Source: Promicromonospora soli (GTDB lineage: Bacteria > Actinomycetota > Actinomycetes > Actinomycetales > Cellulomonadaceae). Taken from it: DNA of 64,000 bases. The notes under the pieces are model-generated. The model saw only the letters and a list, made by a program, of their open reading frames with translations, was not told the origin of the DNA and searched no databases. Positions 37,410-45,547 of this stretch are shown here, piece after piece. Each line of letters opens with the position of its first letter. The stretch's first letter is position 1. The translations under genes and the position numbers were made by a program. The stretch spans positions 1-64,000 of the forward strand of contig NZ_BNAS01000005.1 in assembly GCF_014653785.1 (NCBI RefSeq). The letters run 5' to 3'.

Positions 37410-40034
37410 TTACTCGGCCGCGAGCGCCGCCACCGGGTGGGTGCGCACCGCCGCCCGCGCCGGGACGACCGAGGCGATCAGCCCTGCGACGAGGGCGACG
37501 GCCAGGACCGCCGTGAGGTCCGTCCACGGTACGGCGTAGCGCACGTCGCCCATGACGGACAGGGCGGTTGCCGCCCCGGCCCAACCGAACACGAGCCCGA
37601 GCACGATGCCCAGGATCGCGCCGACGCCGGCGATGAGCACGCCCTCGACGGCGAGCATGCCGCGCAGCTGCTCCTTGCTCAGCCCGATGGCCCGCAGGGT
37701 CGCGGACTCGCGGGTCCGCTCGATGACCGAGAGGGACAGCGTGTTGGTGACGCCGATCAGGGCGATCACGACAGCGACGGCGAGCAGGCCCACCACGATG
37801 CCGAGGATGACGTCGACGACCTGCCGGAACTGTGCGGCCTGGGCAGCCGGGCCCATGACGAAGGCTTCGCCGTCGACCTGTGCGGCGGCGTCCTGCACGT
37901 CCGCGAGCACGGTGGTGGCGTCGGCACCCGAGATGTGGGCCCAGACGTCGGTCCAGGTGTCGTCGTCGGTGATGCGGGAGAGGTCCGCGGCCGTGATGGT
38001 GTGGTTGAGCGGGTCAGCGGTCGTGATGACGACGGCCAGGTCGACCGAGCCGTCCGTACCCGAGACGGTGGTCCGGTCGCCCTCGCTGAGTGACATCTGG
38101 TCGGCCTCGTCCTGGGACAGCAGGATCGATCCGTCGGTGAGGCGTTCGGCCTCGTCGGACACGTTCACCATTGCGGCGAGGTCTTGGGGGTCGGCGGCGA
38201 TGATGCCCGCGTCCTCCATGTCTCCGAGCGTGACGATCGCGTTGGTCACGAGCGCCGTGGCGGCGACGCCGGGGGTGTCGGCCACGGCGTCGCGCACGTC
38301 CTCGACGTAGTCGGGGGAGGACGTCGAGACGCTCACGTCGTACGGGAAGGTCTCGTCGAGCAGGCTGTCCGCGGACATGCGGGCGCTGGCGGCACCGGTG
38401 GACATCATGGTGACGAGGGTGACGCCGATGAGCAGCGCCGTGGAGGTCGCCGCGGTGCGGCGCGGGTTGCGCAGCGTGTTGGCGACCGCGAGGCGCGCCG
38501 CGGGACCGGTGCGGGCCACGAGAGCGCCCAGGGCAGCGGCGAAGCGCGGCAGCCAGAGCACCGCGCTCAGCACGACGCCGAAGAACGCGAGAGCACCGCC
38601 TCCGACAGCCGCGACGAGGCCGAACTGGGTGCCGCCGGACATCCCCAGGGCGACGCCGCCGCCGAGCGCCGTGAAGCCGCCGACGACGCACAGGAGCGAG
38701 ATCACGAGGCGGGCACGGCCGGACCGGGCGTGCAGCGTCGGGGCGTCGGACGGCCGCAGCGCCGCGAGCGGCGCGACGCGGGTCGCCGACCGGGCCGGGG
38801 CGAGCGCGGCCAGGACGGTCACACCCGCGCCGACGGCCAGCGGGAGCACGACCGACTGCCAGGTCGGTGTGATCGTCGTGGGGATCGGCACCCCGAGGTC
38901 GAACGCGGGCGCCACCAGCAGCGCCGCCTGGGCGAGCACCGCACCTGTCACGATGCCCACCGCCGAGGCGACCGCGCCCAGGATCGCGGCCTCGAGCAGG
39001 ACGCTGCGGTAGAGCTGGCCGGTCCCTGCCCCGATGCAGCGCAGGAGGGCCAGCGTCCGGATCCGCTGGGCGACGAGCACCTGGAACGTGTTCGTGATGA
39101 CCATGGCCGCGATCAGCAGCGCGATGGCAGCGAACGTCATGACGAACACGAAAAAGACGAGGTCCTGGCCGCCGGTCTGCTCCGCGGTCTTCGCCGTCGC
39201 CACCTCTTCGGTGGTCGCTACGGACGTGCCACCGGCGACCCCGTCGGCGGCGGCCTGGATCGCTTCGCTCAGGGGGGCCGGGACGCTGTCACCTGCCGGC
39301 GGGACGTCGAGCGCGACGAGCAGCTCGCTGACCGGGTTCGGGTAGGGCTCGGCCGCGTTCCAGGCGTCGAGCGTGGCGGCGGGCACCGCGGCGGCCCCAC
39401 CGTACGTCGCGTAGGCGCCGTAGGGGTCGTCGGCGAGGCCGGTCACGGTCAGGGTCTCGGTGACCTCCTCCGGTTCGCCGAGCTCGGCCGCCGGGTCCGC
39501 CGCCGGGTCCACCGATTCCTGGCTGTCGGCCCAGCCGTCGGGGTACAGCGTGCGCGCGAGCGTCACCGTGTCGCCGACGCCGACCTCGAGTCGCTCGGCG
39601 ACCTGTGGTGTCAGCGCCACCTCGTCGTCGGCGGCCGGCCAGGCGCCGTCCGTCAGCTCGAGCGGCGAGAGCCGAGAGTCCTCAGGGACCGGGGCGAACG
39701 CCAGGTAGCCGCCCTTGCCGCCGTTGCGCAGGTCGCCCATCCAGCTCACGAGCGGCTGGACGGTGTCGACGCCGTCGACGGCGGCAACTGCCGAGACGTC
39801 GTCGGCCCCGAACGAGCCCTGCTCCTGGTCGGTGGCGGACACGACGAGGTCGGCCCGCGCGTACTGAGCCGCGACCATGTCGTGCGTGGTGCCCTGGATG
39901 ACGCCGCCGGCGAGCAGCGTCACGGTGACGAACGCCGTGCTGATCACGATCGCCACGCCGGCGGCGGTGAGCCGTCCGACGCTGCGCCGCATCTGCCCCA
40001 GGGTGAGGCGCGCCGTGGGGAACGAGGTGGCCAT
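37410..40034 (-). CDS. ABC exporter permease (FtsX/MacB-like)
   Basis: 874 aa from ATG 40034. An N-terminal helix (about 20-45) is followed by a large extracytoplasmic domain, three helices (about 270-430), a second FtsX half with its own extracytoplasmic part, and three final helices (about 735-865). That is the two-FtsX-domain layout of actinobacterial lipoprotein/drug-type exporters. Acts with the ATPase encoded just upstream (1-bp overlap, TGATG). The substrate is unknown; such systems usually expel peptides or lipophilic drugs, or sense envelope stress. The NarL-type two-component genes converge on it and may control it. Confidence 0.9.
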   Translation of the reverse strand: MATSFPTARLTLGQMRRSVGRLTAAGVAIVISTAFVTVTLLAGGVIQGTTHDMVAAQYARADLVVSATDQEQGSFGADDVSAVAAVDGVDTVQPLVSWMGDLRNGGKGGYLAFAPVPEDSRLSPLELTDGAWPAADDEVALTPQVAERLEVGVGDTVTLARTLYPDGWADSQESVDPAADPAAELGEPEEVTETLTVTGLADDPYGAYATYGGAAAVPAATLDAWNAAEPYPNPVSELLVALDVPPAGDSVPAPLSEAIQAAADGVAGGTSVATTEEVATAKTAEQTGGQDLVFFVFVMTFAAIALLIAAMVITNTFQVLVAQRIRTLALLRCIGAGTGQLYRSVLLEAAILGAVASAVGIVTGAVLAQAALLVAPAFDLGVPIPTTITPTWQSVVLPLAVGAGVTVLAALAPARSATRVAPLAALRPSDAPTLHARSGRARLVISLLCVVGGFTALGGGVALGMSGGTQFGLVAAVGGGALAFFGVVLSAVLWLPRFAAALGALVARTGPAARLAVANTLRNPRRTAATSTALLIGVTLVTMMSTGAASARMSADSLLDETFPYDVSVSTSSPDYVEDVRDAVADTPGVAATALVTNAIVTLGDMEDAGIIAADPQDLAAMVNVSDEAERLTDGSILLSQDEADQMSLSEGDRTTVSGTDGSVDLAVVITTADPLNHTITAADLSRITDDDTWTDVWAHISGADATTVLADVQDAAAQVDGEAFVMGPAAQAAQFRQVVDVILGIVVGLLAVAVVIALIGVTNTLSLSVIERTRESATLRAIGLSKEQLRGMLAVEGVLIAGVGAILGIVLGLVFGWAGAATALSVMGDVRYAVPWTDLTAVLAVALVAGLIASVVPARAAVRTHPVAALAAE

Positions 40035-40870
40035 CAGGCACCTGTCCCGGGTGCGGTCGTGCCGGCGGGGCGGGTGGCGACGTCGGGCTCGAGGGTCCGC
40101 AGGGCGTCGAGGCCGGCCATCGCGGACTCCGGCGTCGGGTCGCTGATGTCGCCGGCGATGCGTCCGTCGGCGATCAGGACCGCGCGGTCCGCATAGGCGG
40201 CCGCCGACGGGTCGTGCGTGACCATGATGATGGTGCGGCCCAGCTCGCGGACCGAGCGGCGCAGGAAGCTCAGCACCTCGGCCCCCGAGCGGGAGTCGAG
40301 GTTGCCGGTGGGCTCGTCGGCGAAGACGACGTCGGGCTGCGCGATGAGGGCACGCGCGATCGCCACCCGCTGCTGCTGGCCGCCCGACAGCTCGCCCGGG
40401 CGGTGCGTGAGCCGGCCGGCCAGGCCCAGCGTCTCGACCAGCGTGTCGAACCACGCGCGGTCCACGGCGCCGCCCGCGAGCTCCACCGGCAGGGTGATGT
40501 TCTGCTCTGCCGTGAACATGGGCAGCAGGTTGAACTGCTGGAACACGAAACCGACGCGGTCCCGGCGCAGGCGGGTGAGCGCCTTGTCGTTCAGGCCGGT
40601 GATCTCGGTGGTGCCGAGGAACGCCTGGCCGCTCGTGGCCGAGTCCAGGCCCGCCAGCAGGTGCATCAGGGTTGACTTGCCCGAGCCCGACGGGCCCATG
40701 ATGGCCGTGAACCGGCCCTCCTCGAAGTCGACGTCCACCCCGTCGAGGGCGCGCACGATGGCCTCGCCCTTGCCGTAGGTCTTGGTCAGGCTCCGGGCCC
40801 GTACGGCGCGGGCTGCACCGCCCGGCGCAGGGGCCGGCTGGTCCGCCGGGAGGTACACGGTGGTGTCCAC
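40034..40870 (-). CDS. ABC exporter ATP-binding protein (MacB/LolD-like)
   Basis: 278 aa. Walker A GPSGSGKST (about 60-68), Q-loop QQFNLLP, signature LSGGQQQRVAIARAL, Walker B VVFADEPTGNLDSRSG with catalytic Glu, and H-loop VTHD are all present. The EPTGNLDS form is typical of MacB/LolD exporters. It energises the adjacent FtsX permease. The GTG start at 40868-40870 is preceded by GAGGAG, and a 373-bp spacer upstream separates it from the divergent FtsK-like gene. Confidence 0.94.
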   Translation of the reverse strand: MDTTVYLPADQPAPAPGGAARAVRARSLTKTYGKGEAIVRALDGVDVDFEEGRFTAIMGPSGSGKSTLMHLLAGLDSATSGQAFLGTTEITGLNDKALTRLRRDRVGFVFQQFNLLPMFTAEQNITLPVELAGGAVDRAWFDTLVETLGLAGRLTHRPGELSGGQQQRVAIARALIAQPDVVFADEPTGNLDSRSGAEVLSFLRRSVRELGRTIIMVTHDPSAAAYADRAVLIADGRIAGDISDPTPESAMAGLDALRTLEPDVATRPAGTTAPGTGA

Positions 40871-41243
40871 GAGATTCTCCTCGAGTCGTTGACGCTGCTA
40901 GGTGCTGCAGGCGGGTCGCCGGTGGCGGCCCGCGCCGGACGGCGCACGCACGGAAGGTCTCCTGCATGGTGCCCGGAAGTGGTCCGGCGTTCCCGGGGCG
41001 AACCTGGTACGGCCGGCACAACGAACCTACGGAGTCGAGACCGGTCTCGGCATCGGGCGACGGCCTGATCCTTCCCTGGTCGTGTCATCCCCCGGTCGTA
41101 CATTCCGCCACCCCCGGCTAGGGGCACTCACCCAGGGGTCATGCCGTAGCGAGCACGACGCCACGCCTGTGGAAACCGGGATCGTGCACAGCAAGCCCTG
41201 TAGTAGCGCCGAAACCGGTAGGCCCGCGGCGAGGCTGGGTGCC
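40871..41243. other. Divergent spacer between the ABC exporter and FtsK-like gene
   Basis: About 370 bp with no credible gene. It contains an imperfect dyad at 41082-41103 (gtgtcat...gtcgtacat), a possible operator for the exporter, and a weak -10-like GAGGCT 7 nt before ATG 41244. Nothing else was recognised. Confidence 0.45.
41082..41103. promoter_or_regulatory. Possible response-regulator operator upstream of the ABC exporter
   Basis: On the minus strand it reads ATGTACGAC-N6-ATGACAC, an imperfect dyad of the kind bound by NarL/LiaR-type regulators. Assignment is speculative. Confidence 0.25.
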
Positions 41244-44200
41244 ATGACCCGACCCCCGACGTCCGACGCCGACGTGCGCGTGACCCTGCACCCCGGCGAG
41301 GACGTGCTCCTCCGCCCAGGCGCGCACCTCGGCGACCTGCGCGCACCGCTGGCGGCACTCACCCGCCGCCCCGAGCTGCGGCACGCGGCGCTCACGGCCG
41401 ACGGCGCCCGCCTGACCGACGACCAGGTGGTCGGCGACCGCCCTCTGCTGCCCGGCGCAGTCCTGCGTGCGCACCCGCCGGGAACGCCGGGCCCCGCCTC
41501 ACTCCCCGGCCCCGGCATCGACGGGCCCTGGGTACCGCCATGGCGAGGCGCGCGCTGGCTCGTCATCCGCGCCACGGGGCCCGACGCCGGGACTGTCGTC
41601 GGCGTTGACGGCCCATTGGCCGCGCTCCGCGCCTGGGTCCACCTGCGACCGGGTGGGCGTCTCGCGGTCCGCCGGTCGAGCGGCCCGGCGGACTGGCTCG
41701 CACCGCGCCCCGAGCCCTCGCCCGGCGGCATGTCGTGGGCGCTCGCGGTGCTCCCCGCTGTTGCGTCGCTGGTCCTCGCGGCGGCCCTTCGCCAGCCCGT
41801 CCTGGCGGTGTTTGCGCTGGTAGGCCTGGTTGTGGCCGTCCCGCAGCTCCGCGCGGCCCGACAGCGCGCGGCGGCCCGGGGCGCCGTCCGTCACCGGTCG
41901 CGCGAGCTGCCCGGTCCGGCCCGGCTCGTGGCCTTCGCGCACGCCGCGTGCCATGTCTCGCCCGGCGCATGGCGGGCGGCCCAGGAGGCCCATGCCGCCC
42001 GGTCGACCGGCGCTTCTGGCGCCTCGCTGGCCGCACCGGACGACCCCTGGGAGCAGCTGCTGCACGACGGCGCGGTGGCCGTGCTCGGGCCCGACGACCT
42101 GGCGCGCGCGGTCGCCCGCACGCTCGTCGCAGGGCTCGCCGCCCGCGGCGCGGCCGTGCGGGTCGACGAGGGCGCCAGGGGCTGGGCGTGGGCCCGCTGG
42201 CTCCCCGCCTTCCCCACGGGCGGGCCGCTCGTCGTGGTGGCCGACCGCTCGGTTGATCGCTCGGGCGGCCGCTCGGGCGACCGTGCGGCGGGCGGTGCTG
42301 CGGGCCGTACGGCGTACGGGACGGCCCGGTCGTCCTCCTCCGCCGACCTGGTGGTGTCCGTCGGCGCGATCCCGCCCGGGTGCCGCGCCGTGGCGCGGGT
42401 GCTCGACACCCGCCGCGTCCGGATCACCGGGCCGGACGGCGCCGCGCGCGTGGTGCCGCTCGTCGGCGTCACGGTCGAGTGGGCCGAGCGCCTGGCCCGC
42501 CTGCTCGCGGGCGCCGCCCGGCTAGGCCGGACCGCCGCCGCGCTGCACGGCACCACCGGCGATCGGGGCACCGGTGGCCTGGGCAGCGGCGGTCCTGGCG
42601 CCGGCGGTCCCGGCGCCATGCAACGAGGCCCGGCGGCGTCCGACCCGGACGATCCCCGCCTTCCCGACGTCGTGCCCCTGACCCGGGCGCACGGCCTCAC
42701 GGAGGTTCCCGGCCCGGATGCGGTCGCCGCCCGGTGGGCCGGCCCCGGCGGCTGGGCCGTGCCGCTCGGCATCGGCACCGACGGCGCGCCCGTCCGCCTC
42801 GACCTGGTGCGCGATGGCCCGCACCTGCTCGTCGCGGGCACCACCGGATCGGGCAAGTCGGAGCTGCTCCAGACGGTTGTGCTGGGGCTCGCCCTGGCCC
42901 GGTCGCCCGCCGACCTCGCTCTGGTGCTGGTCGACTTCAAGGGCGGCGCGAGCCTCGGCGCGTGCCGGGGGCTGCCGCACGTGGTCGGTCAGGTCACCGA
43001 CCTCGAGCCCGGCCTGGCGGCGCGGGCGCTCGGCGGGCTGCGCGCGGAGCTGCGGCGCCGCGAGCGCCTCCTCGCCGACCACGGCGTGCCCGACGTCGTC
43101 GCGCTCCCGCCCGGCACGCTCCCCCGGCTGGTCGTGGTGATCGACGAGTTCCGGGCCCTGGCCGACGACCTGCCCGCGTTCCTGCCCGCCCTGTTGCGTG
43201 TCGCCGCGCAGGGGCGGTCCCTCGGCGTGCACCTGGTGCTCGCGACGCAGCGGCCGGGCGGGGCCGTCGGCCCGGACCTACGGGCCAACGTCAGCGCACG
43301 GCTCGCGCTCCGGGTCACCGACGCCCTGGAGTCGCGCGACGTGCTCGACGACACCGCTGCCTCCCATATCCCTGTCACGACGCCGGGGCGGGCGGTCCTG
43401 CGCCTGGGATCGGCACCGCCTGTGCCGCTGCAGTGCGCGCACGCCACGGCGCCGCCCGAGGCGCAGCCGCCGCTGGTACGCCGCGCCCCGACCTGGCCGG
43501 GTGCTCCCGGGGGGATGCTGGCGGCGGGTACTCCCGCGGCGATGCCTTGGCGGAGTGCCACCGCCGGGCCGCGCGGAGGCCCGCGGGGCGTCCCGCCCGA
43601 GCCCGGGCGGCCGGACGTCGCCACGCTCCTGGTCGACGCCGCCCGCCGTGCGGCGGGGACGCGGGCCCACGTACCAGGCCCTCCGCCGTGGCTGCCACCG
43701 CTTCCCCGGCGGGCGACCGCTGCGGACCTGCCGCCGGCCACCCGCCGGGATCGGAGCGGTCTTGTCCTGGCCCTCGGCGACGACCCGGACCGGCAGCGGC
43801 GCACTACCGTCACCTGGGACCCGGGCGACGGCCACCTCGCGATCCTGGGACGAGCCCGCTCGGGACGCACCACCGCGCTGGTCACGCTCGCACTGGCCGC
43901 CCTGCGGCAGGGCTGGGCAGTGCACGGGATCGCCCGCGCCGCCGACGCGTTCGCGCCGCTGGGGCAGCACCCCCGCTACGGCGGGACGAGGCACCCCGAC
44001 GACGCCGAGGCGGTCTCCCGCCTGCTGTCCGACGCCGGACCGCACACCGGACCGCACGCCGGACCTGACGCCGGACCTGACCTGGCCCGAGCCGGCCCGG
44101 ACCGCACGCTGGTGCTCGTGGACGGTGCCGAGGACGTGCGCGGCACGCTGCCGCCGGTTGCGCTGCGGTCGGGCGTCGCGTTCGCTCTCGCGGCGGACGG

Positions 44201-44519
44201 CCCGTCGGTGGGCGGACTGGCGTCGCGCGTGGGGCCGCGCCTGGTGCTACTGGGCACAGACCGCGCGGCCGACGTCGTACTTGGTGCTCCCCCTCTGCTC
44301 GCGGGCGCGGGCGGGCCGCCGGGCCGGGCCGCGTGGTGCGGCCGGGGCGATCCGGTGCTCTGCCAGGTCCTCGAACCCGGCGCCGAACCGGGCGAGGAAC
44401 CCGGCGACGAACCAGGCGACGCGGGAGCCGCGGACGGGCTGGACCGATCCAGGATGGAACTGGGTCTCAGTTCTCCGAACCGGTCGCCGACGTCGCCGCG
44501 ACGACGGAGGGCGTCATGA
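41244..44519 (+). CDS. Orphan FtsK/SpoIIIE-domain ATPase (EccC-like)
   Basis: 1091 aa from ATG 41244. Residues 1-110 resemble the small N-terminal domain of EssC/EccC proteins (VRVTLHPGEDVLLRPGAHLG). Two adjacent helices at about 163-205 follow. The main FtsK/SpoIIIE domain has Walker A GTTGSGKS (about 532-539), KGGASLG, Walker B LVVVIDEF (about 629-636) and LATQRPGG. A second ATPase module near 865 has a degenerate P-loop (GRARSGRT). Low-complexity stretches (DRSxxR near 340, GPDAGPD near 940, EPGxEP near 1055) are striking. EccC drives type VII secretion, but no WXG100 or EccB/D gene is nearby. The C-terminus overlaps the convergent membrane-protein gene by 53 bp. Confidence 0.86.
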   Translation: MTRPPTSDADVRVTLHPGEDVLLRPGAHLGDLRAPLAALTRRPELRHAALTADGARLTDDQVVGDRPLLPGAVLRAHPPGTPGPASLPGPGIDGPWVPPWRGARWLVIRATGPDAGTVVGVDGPLAALRAWVHLRPGGRLAVRRSSGPADWLAPRPEPSPGGMSWALAVLPAVASLVLAAALRQPVLAVFALVGLVVAVPQLRAARQRAAARGAVRHRSRELPGPARLVAFAHAACHVSPGAWRAAQEAHAARSTGASGASLAAPDDPWEQLLHDGAVAVLGPDDLARAVARTLVAGLAARGAAVRVDEGARGWAWARWLPAFPTGGPLVVVADRSVDRSGGRSGDRAAGGAAGRTAYGTARSSSSADLVVSVGAIPPGCRAVARVLDTRRVRITGPDGAARVVPLVGVTVEWAERLARLLAGAARLGRTAAALHGTTGDRGTGGLGSGGPGAGGPGAMQRGPAASDPDDPRLPDVVPLTRAHGLTEVPGPDAVAARWAGPGGWAVPLGIGTDGAPVRLDLVRDGPHLLVAGTTGSGKSELLQTVVLGLALARSPADLALVLVDFKGGASLGACRGLPHVVGQVTDLEPGLAARALGGLRAELRRRERLLADHGVPDVVALPPGTLPRLVVVIDEFRALADDLPAFLPALLRVAAQGRSLGVHLVLATQRPGGAVGPDLRANVSARLALRVTDALESRDVLDDTAASHIPVTTPGRAVLRLGSAPPVPLQCAHATAPPEAQPPLVRRAPTWPGAPGGMLAAGTPAAMPWRSATAGPRGGPRGVPPEPGRPDVATLLVDAARRAAGTRAHVPGPPPWLPPLPRRATAADLPPATRRDRSGLVLALGDDPDRQRRTTVTWDPGDGHLAILGRARSGRTTALVTLALAALRQGWAVHGIARAADAFAPLGQHPRYGGTRHPDDAEAVSRLLSDAGPHTGPHAGPDAGPDLARAGPDRTLVLVDGAEDVRGTLPPVALRSGVAFALAADGPSVGGLASRVGPRLVLLGTDRAADVVLGAPPLLAGAGGPPGRAAWCGRGDPVLCQVLEPGAEPGEEPGDEPGDAGAADGLDRSRMELGLSSPNRSPTSPRRRRAS

Positions 44520-44889
44520 GCAGCACGCCCACGGCCACCGCGATCAGGAGCGTCACCCAGCCGCCCGGGACGGAGAGCCCCGTGCCGCTGCCGATCGCCG
44601 CGAAGGACCCGACGACCTGGAGGAGCTGCCAGGTCACGACGGGTCCGCGGCCGCTGCGCCGGCCCGCGAGGAGCGCTCGGCAGGAGACCACGAGAACCCA
44701 GGCCACGCCGAGGACGAAGAGGACCAGAAAGAGGCTCACGCCGACCGACATGGAACCGCCCGTAACGAGTTCGCCAAGTAGGACCACTGCGAATGCAACG
44801 AGCCCGATCACCTCGACCAGGACGCCGATCACGATGGCACGAAGAAACGCCGGGACACGAGGTGCGAAAAAGGCTTCCAGTACAGGCAC
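44467..44889 (-). CDS. Small four-helix membrane protein, unknown function
   Basis: 140 aa with four hydrophobic helices (about 15-40, 45-70, 85-100, 108-128). I recognise no family. The GTG start at 44887-44889 has TATCCT 8 nt upstream. Its last 17 codons are antisense to the 3' end of the FtsK-like gene. The gene diverges from whiB1. Confidence 0.7.
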   Translation of the reverse strand: MPVLEAFFAPRVPAFLRAIVIGVLVEVIGLVAFAVVLLGELVTGGSMSVGVSLFLVLFVLGVAWVLVVSCRALLAGRRSGRGPVVTWQLLQVVGSFAAIGSGTGLSVPGGWVTLLIAVAVGVLLMTPSVVAATSATGSEN

Positions 44890-44897
44890 GACGGACT

Positions 44898-44903
44898 AGG
44901 ATA
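44898..44903 (-). promoter_or_regulatory. -10 box of the small membrane-protein gene
   Basis: TATCCT on the minus strand, 8 nt before GTG 44889. Confidence 0.4.
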
Positions 44904-44978
44904 CTGGTGAGCGGGCTATTCACAATAGTGTGACGGATACCTCAGGGTTCATCGTTGAGAAACTTCGCCGTAACCCCT

Positions 44979-44994
44979 TGTGCGAGTGTTCACG
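44979..44994 (+). promoter_or_regulatory. CRP/GlxR-like site in the whiB1 leader region
   Basis: TGTGC-N6-TCACG matches the TGTGA-N6-TCACA CRP consensus at 8 of 10 positions. An overlapping dyad gttcac-N6-gtgaac (44988-45005) is also present. M. tuberculosis whiB1 is known to be CRP-controlled, which makes the site plausible. Confidence 0.4.
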
Positions 44995-45176
44995 AGCGTG
45001 TGAACCTAGATGCAGCAATCCCACACACCCCCGAACAAACCCCCGTCGGTCGCCGCCTGGCGCACAGGGATCGAAAACCGATCCACAACCAGACCTGCGC
45101 GCCCCAGACGCACGACGATGATGCTCCCTCGTGGCGAGCCGGACGGTGGGTAGTTCCTTCCAAGGAGTACGTGACC

Positions 45177-45425
45177 ATGGACTGGCGCCACCGCGCAGCA
45201 TGCCTCGAAGAGGACCCCGAGCTGTTCTTCCCGATCGGCAACACGGGCCCCGCCCTGCTGCAGATCGAGGAAGCCAAGGCCGTGTGCCGACGCTGCGACG
45301 TCGTTGATACCTGCCTCAAGTGGGCCATCGAGTCCGGGCAGGACGCCGGCGTCTGGGGCGGCATGAGTGAGGACGAGCGCCGCGCGCTCAAGCGTCGCAC
45401 TGCGCGCGCTCGTCGCGCGGGCTGA
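45177..45425 (+). CDS. whiB1: WhiB1/WblE-type [4Fe-4S] transcription factor
   Basis: 82 aa from ATG 45177, with AAGGAG at 45162-45167 as ribosome site. Cluster ligands: RAACLEEDPELFFP, then VCRRCDVVDTC (C-x2-C-x5-C), then AGVWGGMSEDER and a basic tail RRALKRRTARARRAG. Size and sequence fit WhiB1/WblE, an essential NO-sensitive regulator that binds the primary sigma factor. It is followed by convergent pdtaS, as in M. tuberculosis Rv3219-Rv3220c. The long leader (about 170 nt or more) contrasts with the leaderless genes around it. Confidence 0.92.
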   Translation: MDWRHRAACLEEDPELFFPIGNTGPALLQIEEAKAVCRRCDVVDTCLKWAIESGQDAGVWGGMSEDERRALKRRTARARRAG

Positions 45426-45444
45426 CCTGCAACAACGCTTTATC

Positions 45445-45485
45445 CGCGAGCCGCGCCTGAGCACTTCGCCCAGGCGCGGCTCGCG
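45445..45485. terminator. Hairpin terminator with T-rich tail after whiB1
   Basis: A 15-bp perfect stem (45445-45459 with 45471-45485) around an 11-nt loop, followed by tctttctttc; a classical rho-independent terminator for whiB1, in the spacer facing convergent pdtaS. Confidence 0.9.
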
Positions 45486-45547
45486 TCTTTCTTTCAGGCG
45501 GCGCCCATATTGCGCCTGAACGCTCGCCCGGACGTCTCCGGCCGGAT

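Noticed and set aside
40786-41127. Minus-strand frame of 113 codons in the spacer upstream of the ABC ATPase gene
   Set aside because: Arg/Pro/Ser-rich with no domain, overlaps the start of the ATPase gene in another frame, and has no ribosome site.
44040-44095. Short tandem units in the FtsK-like gene that could suggest a CRISPR or minisatellite
   Set aside because: In-frame GPxAGP-type codon repeats without spacers; a low-complexity protein segment, not an array.
44930-45121. 63-codon frame in the whiB1 leader
   Set aside because: No homology and odd composition; it lies in the untranslated leader and overlaps candidate regulatory sites.
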